Source: Oegoconia quadripuncta (lineage: Eukaryota > Arthropoda > Insecta > Lepidoptera > Autostichidae). Taken from it: DNA of 64,000 bases. The notes below the pieces were generated by a model. That model saw only the letters and a list, made by a program, of their open reading frames with translations. It made no database searches and was not told where the DNA came from. Location of the stretch: contig OX438753.1 in NCBI GenBank assembly GCA_949316235.1, positions 18,272,496 to 18,336,495 of the forward strand. Direction: 5' to 3'. The position numbers and the translations under genes are program-made. Below, piece by piece: positions 35,401 to 45,084 of this stretch (positions are counted from its first letter, which is position 1; every line of letters begins with the position of its first letter).

Positions 35401-38400
35401 CCAAAATACTTGTAACCCCTGTTCCCTGGGACCTCCTTCCCGTCTTGGTCCAGCATCTTGGGGCCCACCCTGGCGTGGTCAGGACCTCCCAGCGACTTGA
35501 TCTGCACCTCCCAGTGGCGCTTCTCACGCATTAGCTTGTTGATTTCGTCATTTAGGTCCCTGATGCGAAACTCTCCGAGGCCGGCTGCAGGACAACATAC
35601 AATCATGTGTACTTAACTTCTGTGATTTTATATATTTCATATAATTCATGGTTTAATATGCAAAAAGTTAATTAAATACAGAGTAATTAATTAAACACGG
35701 AGTAATTAACTACAAAAATTATTATGTGAACTAAAAACAAATAAACAAGAATTTGCCTTCTAATATCTATGAATCCAGGATATGGACTTCTATAAGATAC
35801 AACACAATTCCTTTTATTAATTTGGACACAAGTGGTATATTCATTCCCGTGATTTTGAAAATACGTGAGACAGTGTCGGCCCCGACTGACTTCAACTGAA
35901 GACACAAGAAAAACCTATCAACGACTAATTACCATTACTTTTCACAGTCACCCATCAGCATTGAGGTTGGAATGGTGGATTTGTGACCTGGTATTGAGAA
36001 GAAACCATGTTCCGGCAGTGGAGACGCAACTATGGCTATTGATGGGTTTACTTCAGACTGGCAACGGTATCAATGGCATTGCAGATTTTTCGCTAATGCA
36101 ATATACATAAACTGAAACACTCGTGGGGTATCCGCTATTCGTTTTCGATTAGTGAAGTTAAGAAATATCTGGCGCGAGTGACCCTTGAATGGGTAACTCT
36201 ACAGACTTCATCTTTGAAAGGAGAGCCGCCGGACTAGTTCCTCGGATGCTGTTGATAGCTATGTGTTCATTCTATTCCAGTTCCATTCTAAGTACATAAC
36301 AGTGCATGGTTTTACCCCCCGTACTTTCCTCATTTCATACTCGTAATCATCTCAGATGTGCCAGTTTCCTTTTGTTAGTGTTTCCCTCTGTGTTAGAGAG
36401 TGTTTCGGAGAAATGTACTTTGGGTAAAACCCATCTGTATGAATGAGTGGGGAACTGTAATTTCTCGCTTACAAGGCCGCGTCCGTCATCGGCATTTCAC
36501 GTTTAGTATAGGAGGTTCTAACTTTTTTGGTCAAAGGTCGGTATGCTATGTTTCTACGACGCGCCTCCATTATACGTAGCAAACTCACACTTGATGTGTT
36601 TGTGTATGTGGTAGAAGTAGAAGTAGCGCATTCGCTATTCGTTATCGATTAGCGAAGTTAAGCAATGTCTGGCGCGGTCAGTCGTTGGAGGGGTGACCAC
36701 TAGTGGCATTTTAATACGAGTGTCTTCGTGCTTTGGAGGGCACGTTAAATAGTCTGTTTCGATTGTTTCAATTGAAGGCAGCCATTAAGTCGGATCTATA
36801 GAGGCGGCTTAAAAACAGTGACTGTCTGGTGGCCACTAGATTCGACACAAATCCACCCATCCGCACTGGGCCTGCATGGTGGATCATGGCCAATACCTTC
36901 TTACAGTGAGAGAAGGCTGTGCTCCAACAGAGGTGTAAGGCTGATGATGAATATACTGAATATACATAAACTTACATACAGACACAACTCACAAGTCATA
37001 TCATCTAAAAGAATGGAACGAATGAATGTTCGCCTTGGAACACGAAATGAACGAATCACATTATTTCTACAAAAGTTTAATTCTTCAAAGTAGGTAGGTA
37101 CATGACTATAAACGTCTGAAATATTAAAAATGTGCATGAATTGATTCTTGGGTTTTTCATTGTAGTTTAATTCTTCTTTTTACCACCTTTCTTTGGTTTA
37201 CCTTTACCCTTGTCTTTTCCTTTCTTCTTTCCCCCTTTATCTTTATTGCTTGCTTTCAAACCTAACGCACTGCTTTGTGTAGTTACGTTATTGTTTTCAG
37301 TAGTTTTCTCAGAAGGCAGCTTTGGTGTTACAAGTTCAATTTCAAGGTCAGTTTTCTTGTCTTTTGTCTCTAATTTCTTTCCGATCTTCAATATAAAGAC
37401 ATCTTTTTGAGGGTGATACACCTTCTCCATGTTTAATGGCACGGGACAATTGGTTGGAGTTACGTTTAATACCTTCTTATCTTTCTTTTCGCATGATTTG
37501 TCGCAGCCTTTGTATGTGTACTTCAAATTAGATGTGTAAGTATTATGTGTTTTATCGGGATAGCACAGTTCCCTAGGCATTTCAAACTGCACTTGGTCCC
37601 CAGTGTTGTAAGGAGTACTTTCGCATGTGCAAAGTTCCTGCATTCTATCATATTTCCCCATTCTTTCAACTCTAGTACTTTTTGGTACTCTAATTTTTAA
37701 TTCATTCTCATTCATTTTTGTACATATTTCGTCATATTTCGACTCCCCACCAGCCCTATGCATGTCATAAGGCCGAGGATCATAAGACTTTCCCATACGT
37801 ACAGTCGATAATTCAGATACCGGACTCTCCGTTCGCCTGGTGCATAAAGCGCTACATGGTATCGCATCCCGTTTTTCGAGAGCATCCTCATCTAATAGTA
37901 TTTTACCTTGTTCATCCATTTCTACTTTTTGACAAGAGTACATTCTCATACCGTTGTCTTCTTTTAACAAAGTAGATGTACCCTCTGGTTTGGGAGAAGC
38001 AGAGAACACTGTAGTAATCTCTTTACCAAGGAATGACATTCTGACCGACACTTCAATAACTCCTATAGTTTCAGGATCGGTTCCATCGTTTCTATCGCTT
38101 GCCGAGCCACATGACAAATAAAACAAACTTTTGTTAAGCGGTGTCGATGTGGTGCAAATAATATTATCGTTCGGTTTTTCCTCCGCCCACTTTTTGCATA
38201 ATTCCTCTCGCAGCTTTACGAATTCGCTCGTGTAATTCATACGGGTTTCGGCTAATTTCGTTATGCAAACCGAACACGGAGGTTCCTTTGTTAATTGTAA
38301 AAAGACTTCGAATTCTTTGATGCTACATATTTTATCGTAAGTCATCGCAAACAAAGTCGACTTCCCAACATTTAGTTTACTGAAATCGTCAATCTTACCG

Positions 38401-41400
38401 TATGAAGAATTGTACAACACAATTGGTTGCTTTCCTAGAAACTTTACCGAAATGACCAGATTATTGTAATCGAAATCGAAACATTCACATTTCATGTGAA
38501 TTTTATTGACAATTAATTCAATTAGAAATAAGTGATAAGGAAAGTTGACATCCTCTTCATCTGGTTTACCCATTTCTAGTTTCGTGCGAACAAGGTCTGC
38601 TGACAGTGATCTGATAGACTCTTTTAGAGCAGCAGCTTCATTTGTGAGTACTTTACTCATTTTTGCTATTCTCTCAATATTACTACCTGCACCAGGTGAT
38701 TGTGGACCTTTAAATGTTTGTGCCAATTTAGTAACCGTGTCAGTTAGTTGCTCGACATGCTCGCTAATACTCTTGCCTTGTGGTTCTAATTTGGAGATTG
38801 CTTCATCAATATTTTCTTCGATTTTAGCAGTTTTGTTAGACATGGTAGATACAGATACTGTTGCGGGAGTTGTACCGCGTACTGGGCTGATTGGTGGTGT
38901 TCCCTCACTGAACACCCCACCAGGTTTTGAAGCACTTTCATTTGAGGCCGTTTCATCCATTATTGTAAATGATTAAAAACTAATCGCCCTATTTTGAAAC
39001 TGTACTAAAATTTTTCACATGCTTTTATTAATAAATTTAAATTTAAGACATAATTAAAATTTTGTAGAACACACAATCACGGCCTAGTAGATTCATGTTA
39101 AAAGAGTTGAATTTGGTAAAAGAAAATGTTAGAGGCAAGTAGTAACTGTTATGGAAACTTTTTGTAATTTTCTGTTGCGACTTCTAGTCTTCTATTGTTG
39201 AGCTAGCTAATGAAACCACAACAAAAATGGGAGCCCCACGATGCCATAGCGAAAAAAATCCGGATTCCGTACTCAGGAATACATTTTTAACATGCGAAGT
39301 TTTTTAAGTACTTAGTTCCTTTGTGCCATTTTTAACTCCCGATGAAAATCGACGGGGGTTGAAGCGCGTTGCGTGCGTTAGTGTGTATGGGTGCGCGTGT
39401 ATATGTGTGTGAATGAGTATGTGTGGGGGTGTGTGTTTGTATATGTGTGTGAATGTGTATGGCATGTTTGTGTATGTATGTGTCCAGTCCTTGTCCATAT
39501 CTCTCTAATGCGTGGTCCGATTTGAGTGCCGTTTTTTTATATTAAAGACTAAACGAGAGGTCAAGGTATGAGCCAAGTTTGATACACAAACAGATAAGCC
39601 AATTCAATGATGTTTAGCTTTAAACACAGTTTTTTCGGGTATTTGGATGATATCACAGTCATTGGAGGGTTTTCTAAATTTCATTTATTATTATTATTAA
39701 ATTCTTTATTGCACACAAAAATAAAATACAAAGAACATATAACATAGATATTATACATATTTAAGATTAAAATCGTTAGCTTATAAGATAACAGTTGGTG
39801 TGGTTTATCTAGATGATATAATAATTCGCTTTCTCGCGGATTTTCTAAATTTTCATGGAGATTTTATGATCTTTTTATATGGTCGACCATATTTAGACGT
39901 GATAATTTTCTTTTCAATTTCGTGGTAAATAATGTGATCACATTTAAAATTTTCAAAAATAGCGGTTTTTGCTGGTCTAGTAACGATACGTAACTCTAAC
40001 ATAGATAATGGTCTCGATTCGGATGTACAACGAACTAACTAAATTTAAAGCAGATACATCCTTTTCTAACACTATTAACATTCAAGGGACGACTATAAAT
40101 TAAGTCCTGTCAAATTAAGTTAAGAGCTGTCAAAACAAGTCGCTCCATAGTATTTTAATCGTGACGTCGCTAGGTGTACACCTAATATTGATAAAGAAGT
40201 GCTTGTTTTGATCCTTTTACTTAATTTGACAGGACTTAATTATATGTCGTCCTTTTCATGTATTAGTGGTTAGAAAAGGATACATATAATTTAAATTTAG
40301 TTTAGATCGTTGTACATCCGAATCGAGACCACTACCTTAGACTTGTTAGTAACTACTAATCTGTCCATTTGAATGGAAAATTTGTATGATACTTTTTTTT
40401 TTTTATTCTTATTTTGTTTTTACATTATCACATGTTGTGGTCACCTATAAAAGTATATACCAATAAGTATAATACTAATGTCCATATAGACATGTACTGT
40501 CTATAGTATATAGACATATACTGTCTATATGGAATGACAGATTAGTAGTTACTAACAAGTCTAAGGTTGTTATCTATGTTAGAGTTACGTAAAGTCACTA
40601 GACCAGTCAAAACCGCTATTTTGAAAATTTTAAATGTGATCACAATATTTACCACAAAATACGAAATACCTACCTTATAAGTTTTATAAAAATTCTTGCC
40701 AAACTTTATGTATATGTGTGACTGAAGTAACAAACAAAGGCTTTATCTATCATAAAAAAAATCATGAGACAGGTTCGCCACTAACCTGTCTCATGAATAG
40801 TATCAGTATCATTCGAAATCGCGCATTGCTAGAGTACCTATACAAATAAAAGATTTAGTCCTTTTACATCCAACCCTACCTTACTTTAGGGCTTTAATTA
40901 TACAGACTTGGCGTAGTATTTATGCGGTCGGTATTATGTAGGTAGACCATACACAGCATCCATTACATACCATTCTGTATTTGCGCGACTTTCTTAGCGA
41001 TTTCCCTTACGATCTGCAGTCGCCATTTCTCGGCCTGCGGCAGGTCGTTACATTCGGAGGCGAGGTAAGGCCGCCGCTCACGCTGCCCCCCCGACTCCTG
41101 CACTTGAGCCGCCCGCCATCGTGCCAGCGTCGTCCTATTGAAAAATATTGAATAATATTCCTTTGTAGATATTGATTGGATTAAGTTACCTGTCTGTCAA
41201 GGAGTCAGTGAACAGTAAAATTATCAAATTTTTTAGGATTATATCAGGAACATAACAGTCCACTACTAGGCACAAGTCTCTCCCATGGAGCTATTTGCTT
41301 TTTATAAATGGTAGGATTTGCTCTATTCGCCACACTGGGCAGATTGGCGATCGCCGATTTTTAAGGAGTACAATAATAATAAAACAATAGTACTTACATA

Positions 41401-42556
41401 GCCTTTTCTGCATTTCGAGCCTGAAATAATTGCATAAATGGCATTATAATTTGAGGTGAACATTTTCAAGAATAGCTAACTCTTGAATTTCTATAAAGTA
41501 TTTGGTCAGCATGGGGAAGTCTGAAAGTATCTCTCATAAGGTAGGTATCTGTAGAAAAATTATTGCAAAGAACCATGTTGTGAATTTTAGAGTTAATGAA
41601 TATTACATTCAAAGACTTTCAAAACATCTCAATGATGACTTAAAGAATTTAAGCCAGACATTTGCCATAGCATGTCTGTTATTATGAAATATGATTGTGT
41701 AGGTTTCAAGGAATAAATGTTGCAATGGAACCTTGTGTCAGTAAACAAATGAAAACGCATATAATTATTTTATTTGTCATCATCACACCAGCCACAGGAC
41801 ATTCACTGCTGGACAAAGGTTTCCCCTATAGAATTCTAGAGTGACCGGTTGGAAGCGGCCTGCATCCAGCAATTTCCCGCAACCTTTATTAGGTTATCTG
41901 TCCACCTTGTGAGTGGACATCCTACTCTACACTTGCCAGTACGTGGTCTCGACTTGATAGCTTTAATGCTACCTCAGTACTTCGAGCGAGGTGCCCTGCC
42001 CACTACCACTTCAACTTGCTAATCCGCTGGGCTATGTCTGTGACCTTCGTTCACCTATGGATTTCTTCATTCCTGATCCGATCATGTAGAGAAGCGTCAA
42101 AAATCACAATCTCCATAGCTCGTTGCATGATTTTGAGGTTTCTTATGAAGCCCATCCATAGTGACCACGGCCATAAGTCGTCACTGGTAACACAAGACTT
42201 TTGTCTTCAAGCACTGAGGTATTTTGGACGAGAAGTGGTTGGAAAGTAACCATAACTTTGACAATAAACCTTTGGGGCATGTGGGGTTATTTTTATTACA
42301 ACTTTAACCGCCGCCCCGAAGGCTACACCGTGACCAATCATTTACTTAATTATTAAACACCTCAGGAGAAATCATCGAACATCAAAAAATTATTAAGGTG
42401 GAGTTTCGGGGGTAAGAAAGGGAAATAAGGATTGAGGTGCAGAAAAAGTGATTTGCTAAGGTTTTTTACAACCCCTTATCGACATTGACTTCAACTTGTA
42501 ATTAATTAGTACCAATAATAATTATGACAAAGTAGATGTGTATTTCGACTTACCAT
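32490..42556 (-). CDS. ISY1: Pre-mRNA-splicing factor ISY1 homologue
   Basis: ISY1 is an NTC-associated component of the catalytic spliceosome. Minus-strand exons in coding order: 42556-42554 (ATG only), 41420-41398, 41134-40971, 35584-35381, 34561-34412, 33750-33659 and 32657-32490 (stop TGA). Phases agree throughout and give 267 residues; human ISY1 is about 285. Diagnostic segments: ARNAEKAM, LARWRAAQ, RRPYLASECNDLPQAEKW, GLGEFRIRDLNDEINKL, VGPKMLDQDGKEVPGNRGYK, YFGAAKDLPG, YYGYRDDDDG and the C-terminal VPSQKDIEEALLRRKKQELL. The acidic segment before the C terminus (PEEENIYPED) is shorter than in vertebrates. The gene appears complete and intact. Its 5.4-kb fourth-to-third exon intron contains another gene. 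Confidence 0.95.
32930..33255 (+). repeat. SINE family B copy
   Basis: Near full length, from CCGCCTCCTTGGCTCAATGT to GATTGAGGTCAAGTGCTAAT and TCGTGCATAAGATAAAAAA. It directly abuts the stray aux exon copy at 33266. Confidence 0.9.
33266..33474 (+). pseudogene. Stray copy of the aux C2 exon (7164-7372) inside an ISY1 intron
   Basis: About 205 bases match the aux exon at 7164-7372 with few differences, including LWEEDHSFPIRTPDVL. Some 13 bases of upstream intron (ATTTTCCATC) are included, so the source was genomic DNA rather than spliced RNA. The acceptor CAG has become CGG and the match ends before the original donor. The frame remains open but is on the opposite strand to ISY1 and has no partner exons. 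Confidence 0.9.
33500..33652 (+). mobile_element. RTE 3' fragment ending at an ISY1 splice donor
   Basis: Contains GACCACGCACCGGCAGGCGC and ends GGCTGATATGATGATGAT, an RTE-type 3' end. The minus-strand ISY1 donor GTAAGT (33658-33653) begins directly after it. Confidence 0.75.
33835..34260. repeat. Composite dispersed repeat in an ISY1 intron
   Basis: Includes CCAGAAGATGCCTATTTAAC and CTCCTTAGCCGTGCGCATGA, features of a common lepidopteran non-LTR 3' region. It is followed by GGTAGACGGTGCCCTACGTG, which recurs at 34745 and, inverted, at 13660-13690. Family not firmly assigned. Confidence 0.55.
35113..35270 (+). repeat. SINE family A-like copy
   Basis: GACCGATTGGTGAGTGGATA head, AACCAACGGTTGCGGGCTCG B-box region and GTGTGATAAATACGA. 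Same subfamily as 16378-16598. 3'-truncated. Confidence 0.8.
36125..36955 (+). repeat. Composite 5S-derived repeat
   Basis: Two 5S-like segments (36130-36183 and 36640-36710) carry versions of CGATTAGCGAAGTTAAGCAA and GGGTGACCACTAGT. Between them is a roughly 460-base block also present at 61065-61445 (GGACTAGTTCCTCGGATGCT, TTTCGGAGAAATGTACTTTG). The second 5S-like head runs into the SINE tail seen at 12300-12540. A/C-box sequences of 5S rRNA would give an internal pol III promoter. Confidence 0.75.
37167..38960 (-). CDS. Intronless nested gene, insect protein of unknown function
   Basis: A 597-codon minus-strand ORF lies wholly inside the ISY1 intron 35585-40970, same strand. The N terminus is Ser/Thr/Pro-rich; residues about 40-130 look helical or coiled-coil (KIEENIDEAISKLEPQGKSI). 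A Cys-rich core follows (KMCECFDF-like region; EPPCSVCITKLAETRMNYTS), with further Cys pairs (CTCES, CDKSCEKKDKK). The last 35 residues are almost all Lys and Gly (KDKGGKKKGKDKGKGKPKKG). The length, the open frame and the biased but non-repetitive composition argue for a real gene. It resembles the lineage-specific, often testis-expressed insect proteins with DUF4776/DUF4788-type domains, but I cannot confirm that. Absence of introns suggests origin by retroposition. Confidence 0.85.
   Translation of the reverse strand: MDETASNESASKPGGVFSEGTPPISPVRGTTPATVSVSTMSNKTAKIEENIDEAISKLEPQGKSISEHVEQLTDTVTKLAQTFKGPQSPGAGSNIERIAKMSKVLTNEAAALKESIRSLSADLVRTKLEMGKPDEEDVNFPYHLFLIELIVNKIHMKCECFDFDYNNLVISVKFLGKQPIVLYNSSYGKIDDFSKLNVGKSTLFAMTYDKICSIKEFEVFLQLTKEPPCSVCITKLAETRMNYTSEFVKLREELCKKWAEEKPNDNIICTTSTPLNKSLFYLSCGSASDRNDGTDPETIGVIEVSVRMSFLGKEITTVFSASPKPEGTSTLLKEDNGMRMYSCQKVEMDEQGKILLDEDALEKRDAIPCSALCTRRTESPVSELSTVRMGKSYDPRPYDMHRAGGESKYDEICTKMNENELKIRVPKSTRVERMGKYDRMQELCTCESTPYNTGDQVQFEMPRELCYPDKTHNTYTSNLKYTYKGCDKSCEKKDKKVLNVTPTNCPVPLNMEKVYHPQKDVFILKIGKKLETKDKKTDLEIELVTPKLPSEKTTENNNVTTQSSALGLKASNKDKGGKKKGKDKGKGKPKKGGKKKN
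39905..40665. repeat. Nested fold-back elements
   Basis: Outer arms 39910-40008 and 40570-40665 pair through CTCTAACATAGATAA and TTATCTATGTTAGAG. Inside the left junction sits a second fold-back, 40009-40332, with ends GGTCTCGATTCGGATGTACA and TGTACATCCGAATCGAGACC. A third pair, 40336-40372 and 40529-40567, shares AGACTTGTTAGTAACTACTA and its complement and is continuous with the outer arms. No ORF. Confidence 0.88.
41398..41420 (-). other. ISY1: ISY1 23-nt microexon
   Basis: Flanked by TTTCAG and GTAAGT, it encodes ARNAEKA plus two bases of Met. These are the conserved residues 2-9 of ISY1. Confidence 0.88.
41765..42250 (-). mobile_element. RTE-like 3' fragment (antisense)
   Basis: The plus strand starts CATCATCACACCAGCCACAG and CACTGCTGGACAAAGG, the complement of the RTE 3' end, followed by CCACCTTGTGAGTGGACAT as in 46890-47155. 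It extends into the region homologous to 14502-14696 (CGTTGCATGATTTTGAGG). It ends 300 bases from the ISY1 first exon. Confidence 0.75.
42554..42556 (-). other. ISY1: ISY1 start-codon exon end (ATG at donor)
   Basis: The plus strand reads ACTTACCAT, that is ATG followed at once by GTAAGT on the minus strand. The next exon starts at the codon for Ala2, so the initiator is the only coding codon of exon 1; the rest is 5' UTR of unknown length. Chosen because it restores the family's M-ARNAEKAM start. Confidence 0.75.
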
Positions 42557-42779
42557 TTTTGTATTGTAGGCTTTTTATTTCAAGCCACATTAATTTAAAT
42601 TCTAGTGATTAGATTAATTTTGTGATATACTTTTTAAGTTATGGCAATGGGTCGTTTATGTATAAGCAATAGTATTCTGTGATGGTGATACTCAACAACA
42701 CTACTTCAATGCAAGTGCATAAAAAATAAAAATGCAAACAAAACAACAAACAAGAAAATAACCTAATTCCACTAATTGT

Positions 42780-43110
42780 TTTTTTAGTTTAATTTAGCCA
42801 CATAGGATAGGCAAAGGTTTGCACCATACAGCCTCTAATTCCACTAAACATCCACTGTTTTTTTTTTTGATATTTTGTCCTTTCGGACAGGCAAAGGGAG
42901 CTGAGCCCACACAGCCCTGAACATCCACTGACTTCGTAACCGATTTAGACCAAAGAGATTTTTTTGTCCATTGATTCGTTCACTTAGTGAACAGGCTAAG
43001 ATCATTAGACCATGCTGCCTCGTCTTCAGTATTTTAACTTTCTTTAGTTTTTATTCTCTCCTTTCGGAGAAGGCAAAGGGATCTAAGACCATACAGCCAT
43101 ATCTTATTTC
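42780..43110. repeat. Repeat with iterated TTTCGGA-AGGCAAAGGG motif
   Basis: CCTTTCGGACAGGCAAAGGG (42880s) and CCTTTCGGAGAAGGCAAAGG (43060s), each followed by a CACACAGCC or CATACAGCC block; a weaker third copy is near 42800. Located between the divergent ISY1 and Myb/SANT genes. Confidence 0.6.
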
Positions 43111-43370
43111 TTCAATTTATTAGTCAGTCTCAGTCAAAACAAGTAATTCGTAGTATACTTGGCGTATACAGAGTCTAGTCATGGTCAAGTCATTCTTCAG
43201 TAAAGTGACAGAATGCTTTACAAAAGATTTTGGCGGCTTCTAGTGGGAACCCGAAAGTTTCGTTACGCACTTTAATTTACACTTCCCTTCACTTGTACAC
43301 CATTATTAACCACCAATATTCTGCCATTATTAAGCTTCAAAAGTTAGAATGCACAAATTATAAGAATTAT
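43110..43370. repeat. Repeat shared in inverted orientation with 54220-54475
   Basis: ACTTGGCGTATACAGAGTCT, ATGCTTTACAAAAGATTTTG and GCTTCAAAAGTTAGAATGCA have complements in the same reversed order at 54220-54475. About 260 bases; no long ORF. Confidence 0.85.
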
Positions 43371-43850
43371 AAAGAAAAATGCAAATTAACTCACCGAAAT
43401 CCCGCCAAAAAACTTGGCCGACTGAATGAAACTGAAAGTAAAGAAAACCAGGGTTACCAACTCCCCAAAAAAATACCCCTAAAAACAAGTCGAAATACCC
43501 TTTCATCATCATCATGTAAATACCCCATAATAGCCCTAAATGTAATGATTAATTAGCCCCAAAAAAATTCGAGCCCTAAAAAGTCTATCTCTATGCATAA
43601 TTGCCGATATATGGCAAATGTGGCAATATATGTGGCAAAAGCCCTAAATGGGGAAGCCTGGAAAAACCTGGAAAGTCTTGCGGTATGAATGTCTGTTAAA
43701 TCTCAAATTTTTTTACTGCAAATGCTGCAGAAGCAAGCCTTTTCGCAAGTTTCTCATTATGAGGCCCCCACTGCAACAGTTAGCATCCAATATCTACTTA
43801 AATTCCAGTAACACCAGTATTACATTTATTACACCCATTGTTAGGCAGCC

Positions 43851-44545
43851 CGTACACAGACGATCTCGATCGCGATCTGTGATCACAATCAATGATCGCA
43901 ATCGATTGATAATAAAGTACGACGATTATCTAGATATTTTGAAATCAAAATCGCGATCCGCTGATCGTGATCAAGATTGAACGTGTGTTTAGTACTAAGC
44001 AAAAATATGTAATTCATAGTCGTCACCGCTAGATGTCGTTGACCGTTTTTAGAACGCGGTATCGATATGTTCGGCCCAAACCGTGACCTGCCGTATGTGT
44101 TTGGAATAAAAAGATTTCTGCCTCAGAAACATTAGTTTCATTTTGAAGAGGGTTTTTGGGACTTGTACAACGTGTAAGCGCAGGATTGCATCAGTATTGC
44201 GTATTTTCTCAAACAAGTATCTTGTTTTTCGCCCATCCTGAAGTAGTTTTCATAATCGTCAGTTTTAGCCGTTAGTTGAATTTCTTTTAGCAGATTTAAA
44301 TGAGTGTATAATGCTCTCCTGAATATTGAAGTTAATTTTAATTTAATTTTATCGCAACCACTGTTTCAGCCAGCATCTTTTTCGAACCCTTTTTTTAAAG
44401 TAAGGGCGTAAACAAGAGATACTACAGCTTTAACTTTATGTAAATCCATTACAACCGATATTAACGCGGTGGTTACCTACTATACACGGATTGAAGAAAA
44501 AATTGAAGACCCCGTGATCCGTGATCGCGATCGTGTATGGGCTAC
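43851..44545. repeat. Probable MITE with GATCGCGATC-rich ends
   Basis: AGCCCGTACACAGACGATCT with CGATCGCGATCTGTGATC at the left faces GTGATCGCGATCGTGTATGG-GCT at the right, giving imperfect terminal inverted repeats about 690 bases apart. No target duplication confirmed. Confidence 0.5.
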
Positions 44546-45084
44546 TTATATTCCATGGTTATTTAAATCCATCCATGTTTAGGTTTTGTATACTCTTTGT
44601 CCATGTTGTTTCACAAAGTACGTAAAGCGGCACGCCTTTATATTTTGTGGCAAGCGTCAACTGCTTAGTGGCGATTCTATTTCTAAAAACGTTAACGCTT
44701 CAATGATATATTGATAACATACTAAGTTTCGTAAACGTTTGTTCTTACTATTCGTTTGTACGATAAAAATTGATTTTATCTATGGTCTTTCGTCGTCAAA
44801 CGTCAATTTCTCGCTGTCATTCTGTCAACCGGCTACTCGCAAAGAGTATGTTGGTATGTAATCACTATACATTTTAGCAACTCGCGCAAAACATAAACTT
44901 GAAAAAAAAACCAAAGAATTTAAGTTGAAAGTGTGAAGAACATTTTAAAGTTTAATTTATTTAAAGAGTGAATGGAGTTCGAAGTTTAAGTAAGTAAATT
45001 CCATTTAGTTAATAAAGTGTAACTTAAAACTAGTTGACAAAAAAAGCTAACTTAAGACCAATCTTTTGTATATTTTTAGAAATA

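Noticed and set aside
36640..36710. 5S rRNA gene
   Set aside because: Only a 3'-half-like segment is present and it is embedded in a dispersed repeat; the 5' half of 5S is missing.
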